Numbered from the stretch's first letter, positions 51,348 through 60,964 are shown. The stretch: DNA of 64,000 nt from JAFDBW01 sp963825575 (GCA_963825575.1 CAWGUB010000010.1:11137-75136); one strand, 5' to 3'. The notes: a model not told the origin generated them from the letters alone. Translations and numbers: made by a program.

Positions 51348-51542
51348 GCACGACTGCCAAACGTTAATATTGTTTAACCGCTTGCTGTTAACGATATTAC
51401 TTATATGCTTGTTGTCAAGGGGGAGAGGGGGATATGTGCGGTATAATCCAGAACACTTAACCACATGTTTTATAACAACAAAAAAATTACTTTTTTATCA
51501 GGAGCAGGTGTGATTTCAGCAGGATGACTCAAGAGAGGTGCC

Positions 51543-52379
51543 ATGATCATTCTGGCTCACGACGGTTCAATTTACGGTGATTGGGTCGCACGTTATGCCC
51601 TGCAGTTTGCTACCAGCGAAGCAGACCGCAAACTACTTCTCCTGCATGTTTTGGACGGCAATATCAAGCCAGACATTGTTGAAACCAGGTTTGCCCGGTT
51701 AACGAAGGACTGCCAGGAGGCTGGAGTGGAATGTTCCCCTCATCTTCTCCCGCTTGGCAAAACGGTCCATCGCAGTTTGCATCAGGCGATTCCCCACGAT
51801 CCTGAGGCACTGCTACTATGCGGTACTCGGCTAAAACCTAACAAAAGTTCGTTTCTGAGCGGATCAGTGGCTGAGAAACTGTTGCGCACCCATCAATGCC
51901 CGGTTCTGGCCTTGCGGGTTGTACAGCCAGGTCTCCTTGGTAACCCACATGACCTACTCGTACCGCTCGCCGGGCATCTGAGCGGTTTTGCCCGGGTCTG
52001 GCCAGTGTTCCGCCGCTTGGCGTTAAATTTAAATACGGTTCACCTCTTCCGAGCATTAGCCATCAACCCACTATTGCAAACTCACCTGACACCAACCCGC
52101 AAGCAAGCACTAAAGAACATTGGTCGTACACACCTTGCGCAAATCTGTGCCGAACTAAAGGGATGCATGCCGATTCAGCCCTTTCGCCTGGACCAGAGCA
52201 TCTCGGTCACGACCGACTGGCCACATGCAATCCTGACTTTGTCCAGCCGACTCAAAGTCCAGATGATGCTGCTCGGAGTGAGTGAACGTAGCCTTGCACA
52301 CCGCATTTTCCACGGCGTTGGTATTGAGAAGGTTCTGCGCGAAACGCCATGCGATATTGGCATTTATCGGGGACCATGA
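51543..52379 (+). CDS. Universal stress protein, divergent tandem type
   Basis: The 278-residue protein starts MIILAHDGSIYGDWVARYALQ and its first UspA unit ends GTRLKPNKSSFLSGSVAEKLLRTHQCPVLAL, a recognisable G-S-V-A-E loop. The second half begins DLLVPLAGHLSGFARVWPVFRRLA and ends LGVSERSLAHRIFHGVGIEKVLRETPCDIGIY, a weaker UspA unit. GAGAGG lies upstream. Its stop overlaps the P-type ATPase start by four bases (ATGA), which ties its function to that pump. Confidence 0.82.
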   Translation: MIILAHDGSIYGDWVARYALQFATSEADRKLLLLHVLDGNIKPDIVETRFARLTKDCQEAGVECSPHLLPLGKTVHRSLHQAIPHDPEALLLCGTRLKPNKSSFLSGSVAEKLLRTHQCPVLALRVVQPGLLGNPHDLLVPLAGHLSGFARVWPVFRRLALNLNTVHLFRALAINPLLQTHLTPTRKQALKNIGRTHLAQICAELKGCMPIQPFRLDQSISVTTDWPHAILTLSSRLKVQMMLLGVSERSLAHRIFHGVGIEKVLRETPCDIGIYRGP

Positions 52380-55090
52380 ACGTACATGGACAAATTCAGA
52401 ATCTGTCTGTCGAGAGTGTCTATCGCGCCCTGGGGAGTGGCGCGGACGGTTTAGACCTTGCGGCGGCCGCTGATCGCCTGCGTGAAGTCGGCCGAAACAG
52501 CGTCGAGGTGAAAGATCCCTGGCGGCTACTCCGCAGCCTTATGCATCAATTCACTAATTTTTTCACCCTCCTGTTGTTTGCCTCGGCGGGAATTTGTTTT
52601 GTCGCTGAGTACCTACAGGCCGGGCAGAGCATGTTGGTTCTCGGCTGGGCCCTGGCTGGCGTGGCGCTACTCAACGCGCTGTTCAGTTTTATCCAGGAGT
52701 ATCGAGCCGAACGGGCGATGGAATCCTTGCGCCAGTTTCTGCCGCCGATGGTACAGGTCGTGCGCGGCGGACAGACGCTCTGTTTGCTGAGCGAGGAGTT
52801 GGTGCCGGGAGATCTCCTCCTACTCAAAGAAGGTGACCGGGTACCGGCTGACACCCGTCTGGTCCTGGCCGAAGACCTGGTCGTCAACAATGCGCCATTG
52901 ACCGGAGAGTCGCTGCCGGTCTCCTTGACGGCGGAACCGGTCGACCGCCGACTGGTGGAGAGCAATAATATTGCGTTTGCCGGATGTCTGGTGCTGCGTG
53001 GTAGCGGTCAAGCCATAGTCTTTGCGACCGGTTTACGTACAGAATTTGGTAAGCTGGCCCACCTCTCTCAGGCACTGCGCCGTACTTCTTCACCGCTGGA
53101 ACGGCAGATTGCCCACATGGTCAGAACGCTGACTTTGATTGCCGTCAGCCTTGGCTTTTCTTTTTTCCTCTATGGCATGCTCAGTGGTCGGTCACTCTGG
53201 GTCAATCTTGTCTTTATGATGGGGATTATTGTTGCCAATGTCCCCGAAGGGCTGTTGCCGACCTTTACTTTGGCACTGGCCATGGGTAGTAGACGCATGG
53301 CTCGCAGGAACGTGCTGGTCACCAGCCTGAGCGCAGTCGAATCACTGGGTTCTGTCCAGGTGATTTGTACCGACAAAACCGGCACTCTTACCCACAATCA
53401 ACTTGCCGTCACCCGCCTGGTGCCAGCAGGCGCTGAATCTGAATTCAATGATCAAAAGGAGCGCAAGCGCCTTCTCGAACTGGCCCTTTGTGCCTCCCAG
53501 GTCCGCAAGACCGATGCAGGCTACAGTGGCGACCCGCTTGATGTAGCTATCATCGAACGGCTTGTTATAGAGGCTGGGAGTACGGCACAAATACCGCCTG
53601 ACGCGCAACGGCACTTTCCATTTGATGTTGATAAAAAGCGGGCAGCCGGTCTTGGAACAGTCGAAGGACAACAGGTCTTCGCTGTTAAGGGCGCCTGGGA
53701 AGCTATTCGTCCGATGCTGACCGGGATTGAATCCGGTGATGGCAAGGCGCTCGCCGTAGATCAAGCCGCTCTCGATCGGGCGGAGAGGACTATGATCACC
53801 CTGGCATCGACAGGCTTTCGGGTCGTTGCAGTTGCCTACCGCTCAATCAAGTCGGCTGCAAACCTGCAATATTCTCAGGATCAATTGGAAAGGGAGCTTG
53901 TCCTGGCGGGTTTCCTTGGGATTGAAGATCCGATCAGGGATGAGGTCCCGGCTGCCCTGGCCAGTTGTCACGCCGCTGGGGTCAAAGTCATTCTGATTAC
54001 AGGAGATCATCCTGATACGGCCATGAACGTTGCCACGCGTTGTGGTCTGATTGATCAGAGTGCTTCTGCAGAAGTGGTTATGACAGGAGATGTCCTTGAA
54101 GAATTGAGTGAAACAAAGCTCGTCGAGGCTTTGACCACAGGGGTTCGCATCTTTGCCCGCACCAGCCCGTCGCAGAAAATGAAAATCGTCATGGCGATCA
54201 AAGGAATGGATCAAGTTGTGGCCATGACCGGCGACGGGGTCAACGATGCTCCGGCACTCAAAGCAGCCGACATCGGTATAGCGATGGGGAAAAGTGGGAC
54301 TGACGTGGCCCGCGCTTCTGCCCAAATTATCTTGCTTGATGATAACTTTGCCTCGATCGTTGCCGGTATCGAAGAGGGGCGAACAGTCTTTATGAATATC
54401 CGTAAATTCACCAATTACGTGCTTGTCAGCAACGGCCCGGAAATTCTTCCTTATCTCATTTATATCCTGCTTCCGGTGCCTTTGGCACTGACGATCATCC
54501 AGATTCTCGCCATCGATCTGGGGACAGACATTATCCCTTCCATGGCACTCGGTCAGGAGCCCCCCGACCCGGAATCGATGCGACAGCCACCTCGCGGCCA
54601 GGAATTCCGGCTTCTCAGCCCTGGATTAGTCGTTCATAGCTACCTATTCCTGGGTTTTCTGGAGGCAATGTGGTCACTCGGGCTTTTCTTCTATGTGCTG
54701 GTCGATGGTGGCTGGCAGTTTGGGGTGGAACTTGCGGCAGACGACCCTCTCTATCGCTCGGCGACCGGGATTGCCTTGGCAACCATCCTCCTCATGCAGA
54801 TCGGCAACCTGATCGGTCGTCGCTACGCCAATTTATCAGGACTTGATCTGGGAATATTCAGAAACCGCTTAATGATGGCGGGGATTATGATTCAAATAAT
54901 CTTTTCCTGGGGGTTGTTGTACTTTCCGCCGTTACAGAAAATACTGGGAACCGGACCTGTGGCCGGTTCAGTTTACCTGTTTGCCTGGTTGGGGGTCCCT
55001 CTGATTTTTGGTGCTGACTATCTGCGAAAACGGTTGTTTTTAAGAAAAGCAGAGCACAATGATTCTCCTCACTGTAGGAGTATTCCCTGA
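52376..55090 (+). CDS. P2-type cation-transporting ATPase
   Basis: The 904-residue inner-membrane pump has all P-type motifs. An N-terminal cation_ATPase_N region (ESVYRALGSG to VGRNSVEV) leads to the actuator LTGESLPV, the membrane motif GIIVANVPEGLLPTFTLALA, phosphorylation site DKTGTLT with Asp333, and MTGDGVNDAPALKAADIGIAMG. The PEGL motif and the C-terminal six-helix domain place it in the P2 (Ca2+, Na+/K+-like) group rather than with heavy-metal pumps. The exact ion cannot be told. It is co-translated with the stress protein upstream. Confidence 0.92.
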   Translation: MNVHGQIQNLSVESVYRALGSGADGLDLAAAADRLREVGRNSVEVKDPWRLLRSLMHQFTNFFTLLLFASAGICFVAEYLQAGQSMLVLGWALAGVALLNALFSFIQEYRAERAMESLRQFLPPMVQVVRGGQTLCLLSEELVPGDLLLLKEGDRVPADTRLVLAEDLVVNNAPLTGESLPVSLTAEPVDRRLVESNNIAFAGCLVLRGSGQAIVFATGLRTEFGKLAHLSQALRRTSSPLERQIAHMVRTLTLIAVSLGFSFFLYGMLSGRSLWVNLVFMMGIIVANVPEGLLPTFTLALAMGSRRMARRNVLVTSLSAVESLGSVQVICTDKTGTLTHNQLAVTRLVPAGAESEFNDQKERKRLLELALCASQVRKTDAGYSGDPLDVAIIERLVIEAGSTAQIPPDAQRHFPFDVDKKRAAGLGTVEGQQVFAVKGAWEAIRPMLTGIESGDGKALAVDQAALDRAERTMITLASTGFRVVAVAYRSIKSAANLQYSQDQLERELVLAGFLGIEDPIRDEVPAALASCHAAGVKVILITGDHPDTAMNVATRCGLIDQSASAEVVMTGDVLEELSETKLVEALTTGVRIFARTSPSQKMKIVMAIKGMDQVVAMTGDGVNDAPALKAADIGIAMGKSGTDVARASAQIILLDDNFASIVAGIEEGRTVFMNIRKFTNYVLVSNGPEILPYLIYILLPVPLALTIIQILAIDLGTDIIPSMALGQEPPDPESMRQPPRGQEFRLLSPGLVVHSYLFLGFLEAMWSLGLFFYVLVDGGWQFGVELAADDPLYRSATGIALATILLMQIGNLIGRRYANLSGLDLGIFRNRLMMAGIMIQIIFSWGLLYFPPLQKILGTGPVAGSVYLFAWLGVPLIFGADYLRKRLFLRKAEHNDSPHCRSIP

Positions 55091-55691
55091 CCTTTCAGAT
55101 TGTTGAAAAACCCCGCATCACATGCAAGGCGGCAACATCAACACAGTCAAGACTGTCCGACTAAATATCTACATTTCCCGCGCAGGAGCCGAGGCTCTTG
55201 AAAGCCTCTCCTTAATTATGAAGGGTGGCAACGGGAGTCATACTTTTAGGTTTTACCTTTATAGGTCACACTGAAAGAGAGGTCCCCCTTAACGGGCCGG
55301 CTTATTAAGCTCCGTCGTTATTGGATGTCCCAGAAAACTGGCAGAGGAGATGCCCTCCGCAAGGAGATAGGCGTTTTTGCTTACTTTTGTCGCCGCATGG
55401 ACAAAAGTAAGGCGTCGGGCGGGCCGCGACCCGCCGGTTTTGTCTTTCAAAAAAGCAACAGGAGCAACAGATTAACCATTCCTTCTATCATGAAGTTTGG
55501 CCGAACTTTGTCAGCAGCCTGAAAGGTCAACCACTTTTCGGCTGACCTTCTTTTGTTGGGTGATGTAACGATGATGCCCTCTAACTTGCCGTTAGAGACG
55601 AATCCGGTAAAATGAATTACGGGTTTGCTCTCCCGATACAAAACTGTATCGGATCGATTTTTATTCTACGGGTTGTTGTTGAGGAGGTCAC
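55091..55691. repeat. Composite palindromic repeat island 4 (module A plus middle part)
   Basis: The middle part (about 55180-55315) matches that of island 1 in reverse: GAGGCTCTTGAAAGCCTC, GGTCACACTG and TTAACGGGCCGGCTTATTAAG. Module A (55338-55446) has the CTCC-GCAA-GGAG hairpin, CTTACTTTTGT/ACAAAAGTAAG (55380-55390 with 55401-55411) and GGCGGG/CCCGCC. No B module is present. The stretch 55450-55691 has no clear gene; GAGGAGG before 55692 is the porin ribosome-binding site. Confidence 0.8.
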
Positions 55692-57032
55692 ATGCAAATC
55701 AAGCCGGAAAACCAGTCATTTGAAGACGTTCGTTCGCTTTTGGGAGCCGTTGTCCGTTTCTTGTTGCCTTGCCTGATGATCGTCGGGTTGTTGCTCATCG
55801 GTTCGGCCCAGTCCGTTGTGGCGGCCAGCATCGAAGAGCGGCTTCAGGCGCTTGAACAGCTCCTCCAGCAGGAGCGTGAGAAAAACGAAGCCCAGGCCAA
55901 GACTATCGAGCAGCTCCAGAACCAGCTGAACGCGATAGAAGTGCCGGCCTCCGGGGCTGCTGTCGTCTCAGGCCAGGACGGTGCTGAACCGGCCAAGCCC
56001 GTCGTCGAGTCCGGTAACGATAAAGTCAAAGTTCAATTGTACGGTCAACTCAACCGTGCTGTGCTGATTGCGGATGATGGCGACAGCACTGAGACCTACC
56101 AGGTCGACAACGACAACTCCTCAACACGTATCGGCCTGTTGGGTTCTGTCGCGCCTGACGAAGGCTGGGGGATCGGCACCAGGTTCGAGGTCGAGTTCGA
56201 ATCGAATTCCAGCTCTGTGGTCAATCAGGATGACCGGAACGGGGTCGGCGGCAACAACTTCCACGAGCGCTGGGCCGAGATTTTCATCCAGTCGCCCTAC
56301 GGCAAGCTCTCGCTGGGTCAGGGTGATACGGCATCAAACAACACTTCGGAGGTTGACCTTTCAGGGACCACCGTGGCCGGTTACTCCGATCTCAACGCCG
56401 TGGCCGGTGGCATGTTTTTTTATGATGACGACGCCGATGACCTCTCTGGTACCAAGCCGAAGGACGTGTTCAGCAACTTCGACGGTCTCAGCCGCGATGA
56501 CCGGATCCGCTACGACACCCCTGAGTGGAACGGCCTGAGCCTGGCCACTTCGGCAATCTCCGGTAGCGGCGGCGACGTGGCACTGCGCTATTCCTACAAG
56601 AACGATCAGTTCAAGCTGGCAGCCGCAGCGGCCTATTCCAACCCGGGCAGCACCTCCGGTACGATCGACGATACGGTGAACGGCTCGGTGTCACTGCTGC
56701 ACAACAGCGGACTGAACCTGACCTTGGCCGGCGGCGTCCGTGACCTGAAAGATTCCGCTCGGGATGATCCATCGTTCTTCTACACCAAGCTGGGCTATCG
56801 TACGTCTATCTGTAAACTTGGCGACACGGCATTCTCCATCGACTATGGCAGTAACGATGATGTCAACGTTGATGGCGATGAAGCAGAATCTTTCGGTGCC
56901 CAGCTCGTGCAATATATCGACAAGTGGGCGACCGAGTTCTACCTGAGCTTCCGCAACTACGACCTTGATCGTTCCGGCACCGATTACGAGGATGTCAATG
57001 CCTTGCTGTCCGGCCTGCGGGTCAAGTTCTAG
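55692..57032 (+). CDS. Gram-negative porin with N-terminal coiled coil
   Basis: The 446-residue outer-membrane protein has an extended signal sequence whose hydrophobic core is FLLPCLMIVGLLLIGSAQSVVAA. A coiled coil (ERLQALEQLLQQEREKNEAQAKTIEQLQNQL) comes next, followed by a long beta barrel: VKVQLYGQLNRAVLIADDG, TRIGLLGSVAPDEGWG, and AEIFIQSPYGKLSLGQGDTASN. The barrel ends in SGLRVKF, with a terminal Phe. The layout matches general porins (Porin_4 type). The start is supported by GAGGAGG. Confidence 0.9.
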   Translation: MQIKPENQSFEDVRSLLGAVVRFLLPCLMIVGLLLIGSAQSVVAASIEERLQALEQLLQQEREKNEAQAKTIEQLQNQLNAIEVPASGAAVVSGQDGAEPAKPVVESGNDKVKVQLYGQLNRAVLIADDGDSTETYQVDNDNSSTRIGLLGSVAPDEGWGIGTRFEVEFESNSSSVVNQDDRNGVGGNNFHERWAEIFIQSPYGKLSLGQGDTASNNTSEVDLSGTTVAGYSDLNAVAGGMFFYDDDADDLSGTKPKDVFSNFDGLSRDDRIRYDTPEWNGLSLATSAISGSGGDVALRYSYKNDQFKLAAAAAYSNPGSTSGTIDDTVNGSVSLLHNSGLNLTLAGGVRDLKDSARDDPSFFYTKLGYRTSICKLGDTAFSIDYGSNDDVNVDGDEAESFGAQLVQYIDKWATEFYLSFRNYDLDRSGTDYEDVNALLSGLRVKF

Positions 57033-57042
57033 GTATCAGGAC

Positions 57043-57258
57043 ATGAAGTGTCTTGCGAGGATGACATGCAACTTCTGGCTGGCTGTGACGGTCCTGGCCT
57101 TGACTGGCTGCGGGGGCGGTTCGCAATCGTTTGAATACCATGCGGCCGATGACCCGCCTCCCGGCCCCGGGCTCTTTTCCGGGACGGACGGAACTTTTAC
57201 GATCTACCAGAACAAGGCGGAGGAAGATGCCGCGGATACAGGACTCCACTCGCAATGA
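57043..57258 (+). CDS. Small lipoprotein
   Basis: This 71-residue protein begins MKCLARMTCNFWLAVTVLALTGCGG, with a lipobox LTGC that marks Cys23 for lipidation. The mature part is short and acidic (YHAADDPPPGPGLFSGTDG to AEEDAADTGLHSQ). It starts ten bases after the porin stop, so it is probably co-transcribed. No family is recognised. Small size leaves some doubt that it is expressed. Confidence 0.7.
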   Translation: MKCLARMTCNFWLAVTVLALTGCGGGSQSFEYHAADDPPPGPGLFSGTDGTFTIYQNKAEEDAADTGLHSQ

Positions 57259-57307
57259 GTCAGGGGTAGCGACGACATCTTGTTCACTCATAAGTTCAGG
57301 ATTAAAT

Positions 57308-57345
57308 GGCCACCCGGGTTAATTCCCGGGTGGCCCTGTTATTTT
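57308..57345 (+). terminator. Rho-independent terminator after porin-lipoprotein unit
   Basis: The perfect 11-bp stem GGCCACCCGGG (57308-57318) with CCCGGGTGGCC (57325-57335) has a TTAATT loop and is followed by CTGTTATTTTC. It ends the porin transcript. Confidence 0.88.
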
Positions 57346-57510
57346 CTCTCCCTGGCTTTAGTTCCCTGAAATCTCTGTTTTAATAGTAACTGTTCGGTGT
57401 ATTCAAATACCTCTTCTTGATTCCGACATGCAAGATGGACGCACAGCTAGATAAACAGGAGTAGGGCTGGCCGACGGCTGTAATATAACCAGTCACGAGA
57501 GTGGATCTTT

Positions 57511-58965
57511 ATGAGTCAAGAATCATTGATCGGGGCGATTCTCATCCTCCTGAACATTTCCCTGCATGTTGCGTTTGTCGTCAGGGTTTTGTTGCGTCCC
57601 CACCGGGAGCCGGCTTCACGGATCGCCTGGGTCGTGGTGATTGTCGCTGTGCCGCTGCTGGGCATCCTGGCTTATCTGTTCTTCGGTGAAACCAACATCG
57701 GACGCCGCCGTGTAGCGCGACTGCGTGAAAGCATTGCACGGCTGCCGGGCTGGAGCGATGCTGCGGCCGAGAGCGTGATACGGCAGCGGGAGGACATCCC
57801 ACAGCGCTACATGCATCTGTTTCAAGCCGGGCAAACAATCAACGGATTTGCTCCCGTGGGCGGCAACCGGGGCCACTTGCTGCCGGATTCCAACGCGACA
57901 ATTGACGCCATCGTCGCCGACATCGATGCCGCACAGAATCATGTCCACCTGTTGTTCTATATCTGGTTGACGGATCACAACGGCTGCAAGGTCATCGAGG
58001 CACTGAAGCGGGCGGCGGCTCGTGGTGTGACCTGCCGGGCGATGGCTGATGATTTGGGCTCGCGCAGTATGATCGGCTCGAAACACTGGAAGGCTATGCG
58101 CGAAGCCGGTGTTCTTTTGGCCGTTGCTCTGCCGGTCGGCAACCCGTTATTGCGCCTTTTGATAGGTCGTATTGACCTGCGGAATCACCGCAAAATCATC
58201 GTTATCGACAATCAGATCACCTATTGCGGCAGCCAGAACTGCGCTGATCCGGAGTTTCGGGTGAAAGCCAAATATGCCCCCTGGGTCGATGCCATGATCC
58301 GCTTTGAAGGACCGATCGCCCGCCAGAACCAGTACCTCTTTACCAGTGACTGGATGGCCGAAACGGACGAGGATATCAGTGGCCTGCTCAGAGAACCCAT
58401 TTCGGAAACTGAGACCGGATTCCCGGCACAGGTGATCGGCACCGGGCCGACTGTCCGTTACTCCGCCATGCCCGAGATGTTCGAGACCTTGATCTACGCC
58501 GCCCGCAGGGAGCTGGTTATCACAACGCCTTATTACGTTCCCGACGAGTCGATGCAGGCAGCCCTCTGTGCGAGCGCCTACCGGGGCGTCGAAACATCCA
58601 TCATCTTTCCGGCACGAAACGACTCATGGATCGTCGGTGCCGCCAGTCGCAGTTACTACTCTGACCTGCTGGCTGCCGGCGTCAGTATCTTTGAATACGA
58701 GGGTGGGTTGCTGCACACCAAGTCTCTGACTATCGATGGCGAAATCAGCCTGATCGGTTCGGCGAACATGGATCGGCGCAGCTTTGAGCTCAATTTCGAA
58801 AACAATATTTTGTTTTACGACCAGGCGCTGACGGCTGCCCTGCGTCAACGGCAGGACAGCTACATCGCCAGCTCCAGAATTGTTGCAGCCGATATGGTGG
58901 AGAGCTGGAGCTGGCAGCACCGGCTCTGCAATAACGCGATTGCCATGTTCGGGCCGGTCTTGTAA
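57511..58965 (+). CDS. cls: Cardiolipin synthase (phospholipase D family)
   Basis: Cls condenses phosphatidylglycerol molecules to cardiolipin at the inner membrane. The 484-residue protein has two N-terminal membrane helices (LIGAILILLNISLHVAFVV and IAWVVVIVAVPLLGILAYLFFG). Two HKD motifs follow: HRKIIVID at residue 226, within DLRNHRKIIVIDNQ, and HTKSLTID at residue 402, within LLHTKSLTIDGE. Each is followed by the conserved Gly-Ser-x-Asn (GSQN, GSAN). Length and layout match bacterial ClsA-type enzymes. Confidence 0.94.
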   Translation: MSQESLIGAILILLNISLHVAFVVRVLLRPHREPASRIAWVVVIVAVPLLGILAYLFFGETNIGRRRVARLRESIARLPGWSDAAAESVIRQREDIPQRYMHLFQAGQTINGFAPVGGNRGHLLPDSNATIDAIVADIDAAQNHVHLLFYIWLTDHNGCKVIEALKRAAARGVTCRAMADDLGSRSMIGSKHWKAMREAGVLLAVALPVGNPLLRLLIGRIDLRNHRKIIVIDNQITYCGSQNCADPEFRVKAKYAPWVDAMIRFEGPIARQNQYLFTSDWMAETDEDISGLLREPISETETGFPAQVIGTGPTVRYSAMPEMFETLIYAARRELVITTPYYVPDESMQAALCASAYRGVETSIIFPARNDSWIVGAASRSYYSDLLAAGVSIFEYEGGLLHTKSLTIDGEISLIGSANMDRRSFELNFENNILFYDQALTAALRQRQDSYIASSRIVAADMVESWSWQHRLCNNAIAMFGPVL

Positions 58966-59130
58966 TTCAGAAATTCTCTGGAGATCGTGCTGATTGGTCG
59001 CGTCGCTTGTGTCAAACACTTTTTAAAAACCTGAAGGAATCTAAATAGATGATAGAATGTACGGATGCAATTCGTTTCGTTTATGTTCTGCACCGTCCGG
59101 AATTTGTAATTCGAGTTAGGTGGCTGATTT

Positions 59131-60351
59131 ATGTATGAAAATCTGGCAATCCTGGCAGCGTTTGTCTTTCTTTACAGTCTGGTAAGCGGGGGGCTTGAAA
59201 AAACACCTTTTAACGGCGCGGTCGTCTTCATGGCTTTTGGCCTGATCTTGGGCCCTCTTGGATTGGGAGCCCTGACTCTGGAGGTGGACGCAGAGCTCCT
59301 GAGCACTCTCGCTGAACTGACCCTTGCCATGGTCCTCTTTACGGATGCTTCCAACGCAAATCTCCGTGAACTCAAGCATTCTTTCAAGATCCCCCAGAAA
59401 CTGTTGTTGATCGGTTTGCCGCTGACGATCCTGCTTGGGTTCGTCACCGGCTATCTCTTGTTCGACGGACTGGCCCTGCTGGAAATAGCACTTATTGCGA
59501 CCATGCTGGCGCCCACCGATGCCGCGTTAGGTAAGGCGGTGGTGACCAACGAGGCCGTGCCGAGCAATATCCGCGAGGGGCTGAATGTAGAGAGCGGGCT
59601 GAATGACGGCATCTGCGTGCCGATCCTCTTCATCTTCCTGGCCCTGGCGACCAGAACCGGTGCTGAGGGCAGCACCTCGATGCTTGCGCTGAAGCTGATG
59701 GCCGAAGCAATCGGCATCGGAGTTGCCGTAGGCGCTGGCTTGACTTTTTTTGCTGTGCGCCTGGGTACACAATGTGCGAACCGGGGATGGATTACTGAGA
59801 CATGGCGGCAACTCCCTGTCCCGGCTCTGGCAGTGACCTGCTTCGCTGTGGCGCAGTGGCTCGGCGGCAGCGGTTTTATAGCCTGTTTCGTCGGCGGCAT
59901 GCTGTTCGGCCGTCTGGCAAAACAACATAAACACAAACTCCTGCTCGCGGCTGAAGGAACCGGTGACACGCTGGCCCTGATCACCTGGGTGGTTTTCGGC
60001 TCGGCTGTCGTCGGGCAGTCGATCGGGGCGTTCAACTGGCAGGTTGTCGTCTACGCTCTACTCAGCCTTACCCTTATCCGTATGCTGCCGGTCTTCCTTG
60101 TACTCAAGGGTATGAACCTGCGCACTGACGAAAAGCTGTTCATGGGCTGGTTCGGCCCGCGTGGCCTGGCCAGTATCGTTTTTGCCGTGATCGTGCTTAA
60201 CGAACACCTGCCAGGTGGCCATACGATTTCGATGACCGTGGTTTGTACCATCATTCTGAGTGTTGTCGGGCACGGCCTGAGCGCCACCCCTCTGGTCGCT
60301 GCGCTCGCAGCAAGGCTCAAGGCTTCCTCGGGGGAAACTGTTGTGAACTGA
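59131..60351 (+). CDS. Cation/proton antiporter (CPA1/NhaP type)
   Basis: The 406-residue inner-membrane protein has about 12-13 membrane helices. Visible CPA motifs are MAFGLILGPLGLGAL, LFTDASNANLRELKH, a TMLAPTDAALGKAVVTN segment with the conserved Pro-Thr-Asp, and EGLNVESGLNDGICVPIL with the E-S-x-L-N-D ion site. WFGPRGLASIVFAVIVLNE is also conserved. Na+ or K+ exchange for H+ is expected. Upstream is a 165-base gap after cls with no clear promoter. Confidence 0.93.
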   Translation: MYENLAILAAFVFLYSLVSGGLEKTPFNGAVVFMAFGLILGPLGLGALTLEVDAELLSTLAELTLAMVLFTDASNANLRELKHSFKIPQKLLLIGLPLTILLGFVTGYLLFDGLALLEIALIATMLAPTDAALGKAVVTNEAVPSNIREGLNVESGLNDGICVPILFIFLALATRTGAEGSTSMLALKLMAEAIGIGVAVGAGLTFFAVRLGTQCANRGWITETWRQLPVPALAVTCFAVAQWLGGSGFIACFVGGMLFGRLAKQHKHKLLLAAEGTGDTLALITWVVFGSAVVGQSIGAFNWQVVVYALLSLTLIRMLPVFLVLKGMNLRTDEKLFMGWFGPRGLASIVFAVIVLNEHLPGGHTISMTVVCTIILSVVGHGLSATPLVAALAARLKASSGETVVN

Positions 60352-60407
60352 CCCTGTTTTTGTAGACATTCCCGAACAGTGATAGTTACACTCACAGAAG
60401 GTTTCTT

Positions 60408-60482
60408 ATGAGTACCAGACGTTACACCATCGAGTTCAAGCTTGAACCTGAAGTCCGGTTTCAGACGTTGGTCCGCCAATGA
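60408..60482 (+). CDS. Short reading frame (24 aa) overlapping the PNPOx gene
   Basis: After GAAGG a frame of 24 codons (MSTRRYTIEFKLEPEVRFQT and four more) ends at TGA overlapping the ATG of the next gene (ATGA). It could be a leader peptide that couples translation, or the remnant of a longer gene. No family is recognisable. Confidence 0.3.
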   Translation: MSTRRYTIEFKLEPEVRFQTLVRQ

Positions 60483-60964
60483 CCGTCGAGATTCGGCAGG
60501 CTATCCGTCAGTTGCTTGAGAGTCACAACACGATCACGCTGGCAACCACTGACGGTGAGAGCCCATGGGCTACGGCTGTCTTCTTTGCCAGTGATGCGGA
60601 GTTGAACCTGTACTTCGTGTCCGACCGGCGTACACAGCACGGTCGCAATCTCGCTGACAACGGACGGGTGGCCGGCGCGATCAGTGCCGATTGCACAACC
60701 TGGAGTGAGATCCGGGGTCTGCAGTTGCAAGGGCAAATCACTGTACTCGAAGGGCTTGCGCGCCTGTCGGCATTGAAAACCTATCTCTCGAAGTTTCCGG
60801 ATGTCAGCTCTTTACTGGAACGGCCGCAGGACAAGAACGAAGAAACCATCGCCACGCGCCTGCGTGAGGCCAACATTTACCGGCTGTCACCGGACTGGAT
60901 TCGCCTGATCGACAACGGCCTGGGGTTCGGCTACAAGGAGGAGATCATCCTGCGCAGACCTTAG
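60479..60964 (+). CDS. Pyridoxamine 5'-phosphate oxidase-fold protein
   Basis: The 161-residue flavin-binding split-barrel protein contains LLESHNTITLATTDGESPWATAVFFASD, LYFVSDRRTQHGRNLADNGRVAGAISADC and WSEIRGLQLQGQITVLEG. The ATT...PWA and FVS-x-xR-TQHGRNL-x-x-N segments are the usual FMN-binding pattern of this family. The substrate is unknown; it is not the B6 enzyme PdxH by length. It is preceded by a short overlapping frame. Confidence 0.88.
   Translation: MTVEIRQAIRQLLESHNTITLATTDGESPWATAVFFASDAELNLYFVSDRRTQHGRNLADNGRVAGAISADCTTWSEIRGLQLQGQITVLEGLARLSALKTYLSKFPDVSSLLERPQDKNEETIATRLREANIYRLSPDWIRLIDNGLGFGYKEEIILRRP

Noticed and set aside
55325..55522. Plus-strand frame across repeat island 4
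   Set aside because: Same reason: it lies in the A module and mirrors the other repeat-derived frames.
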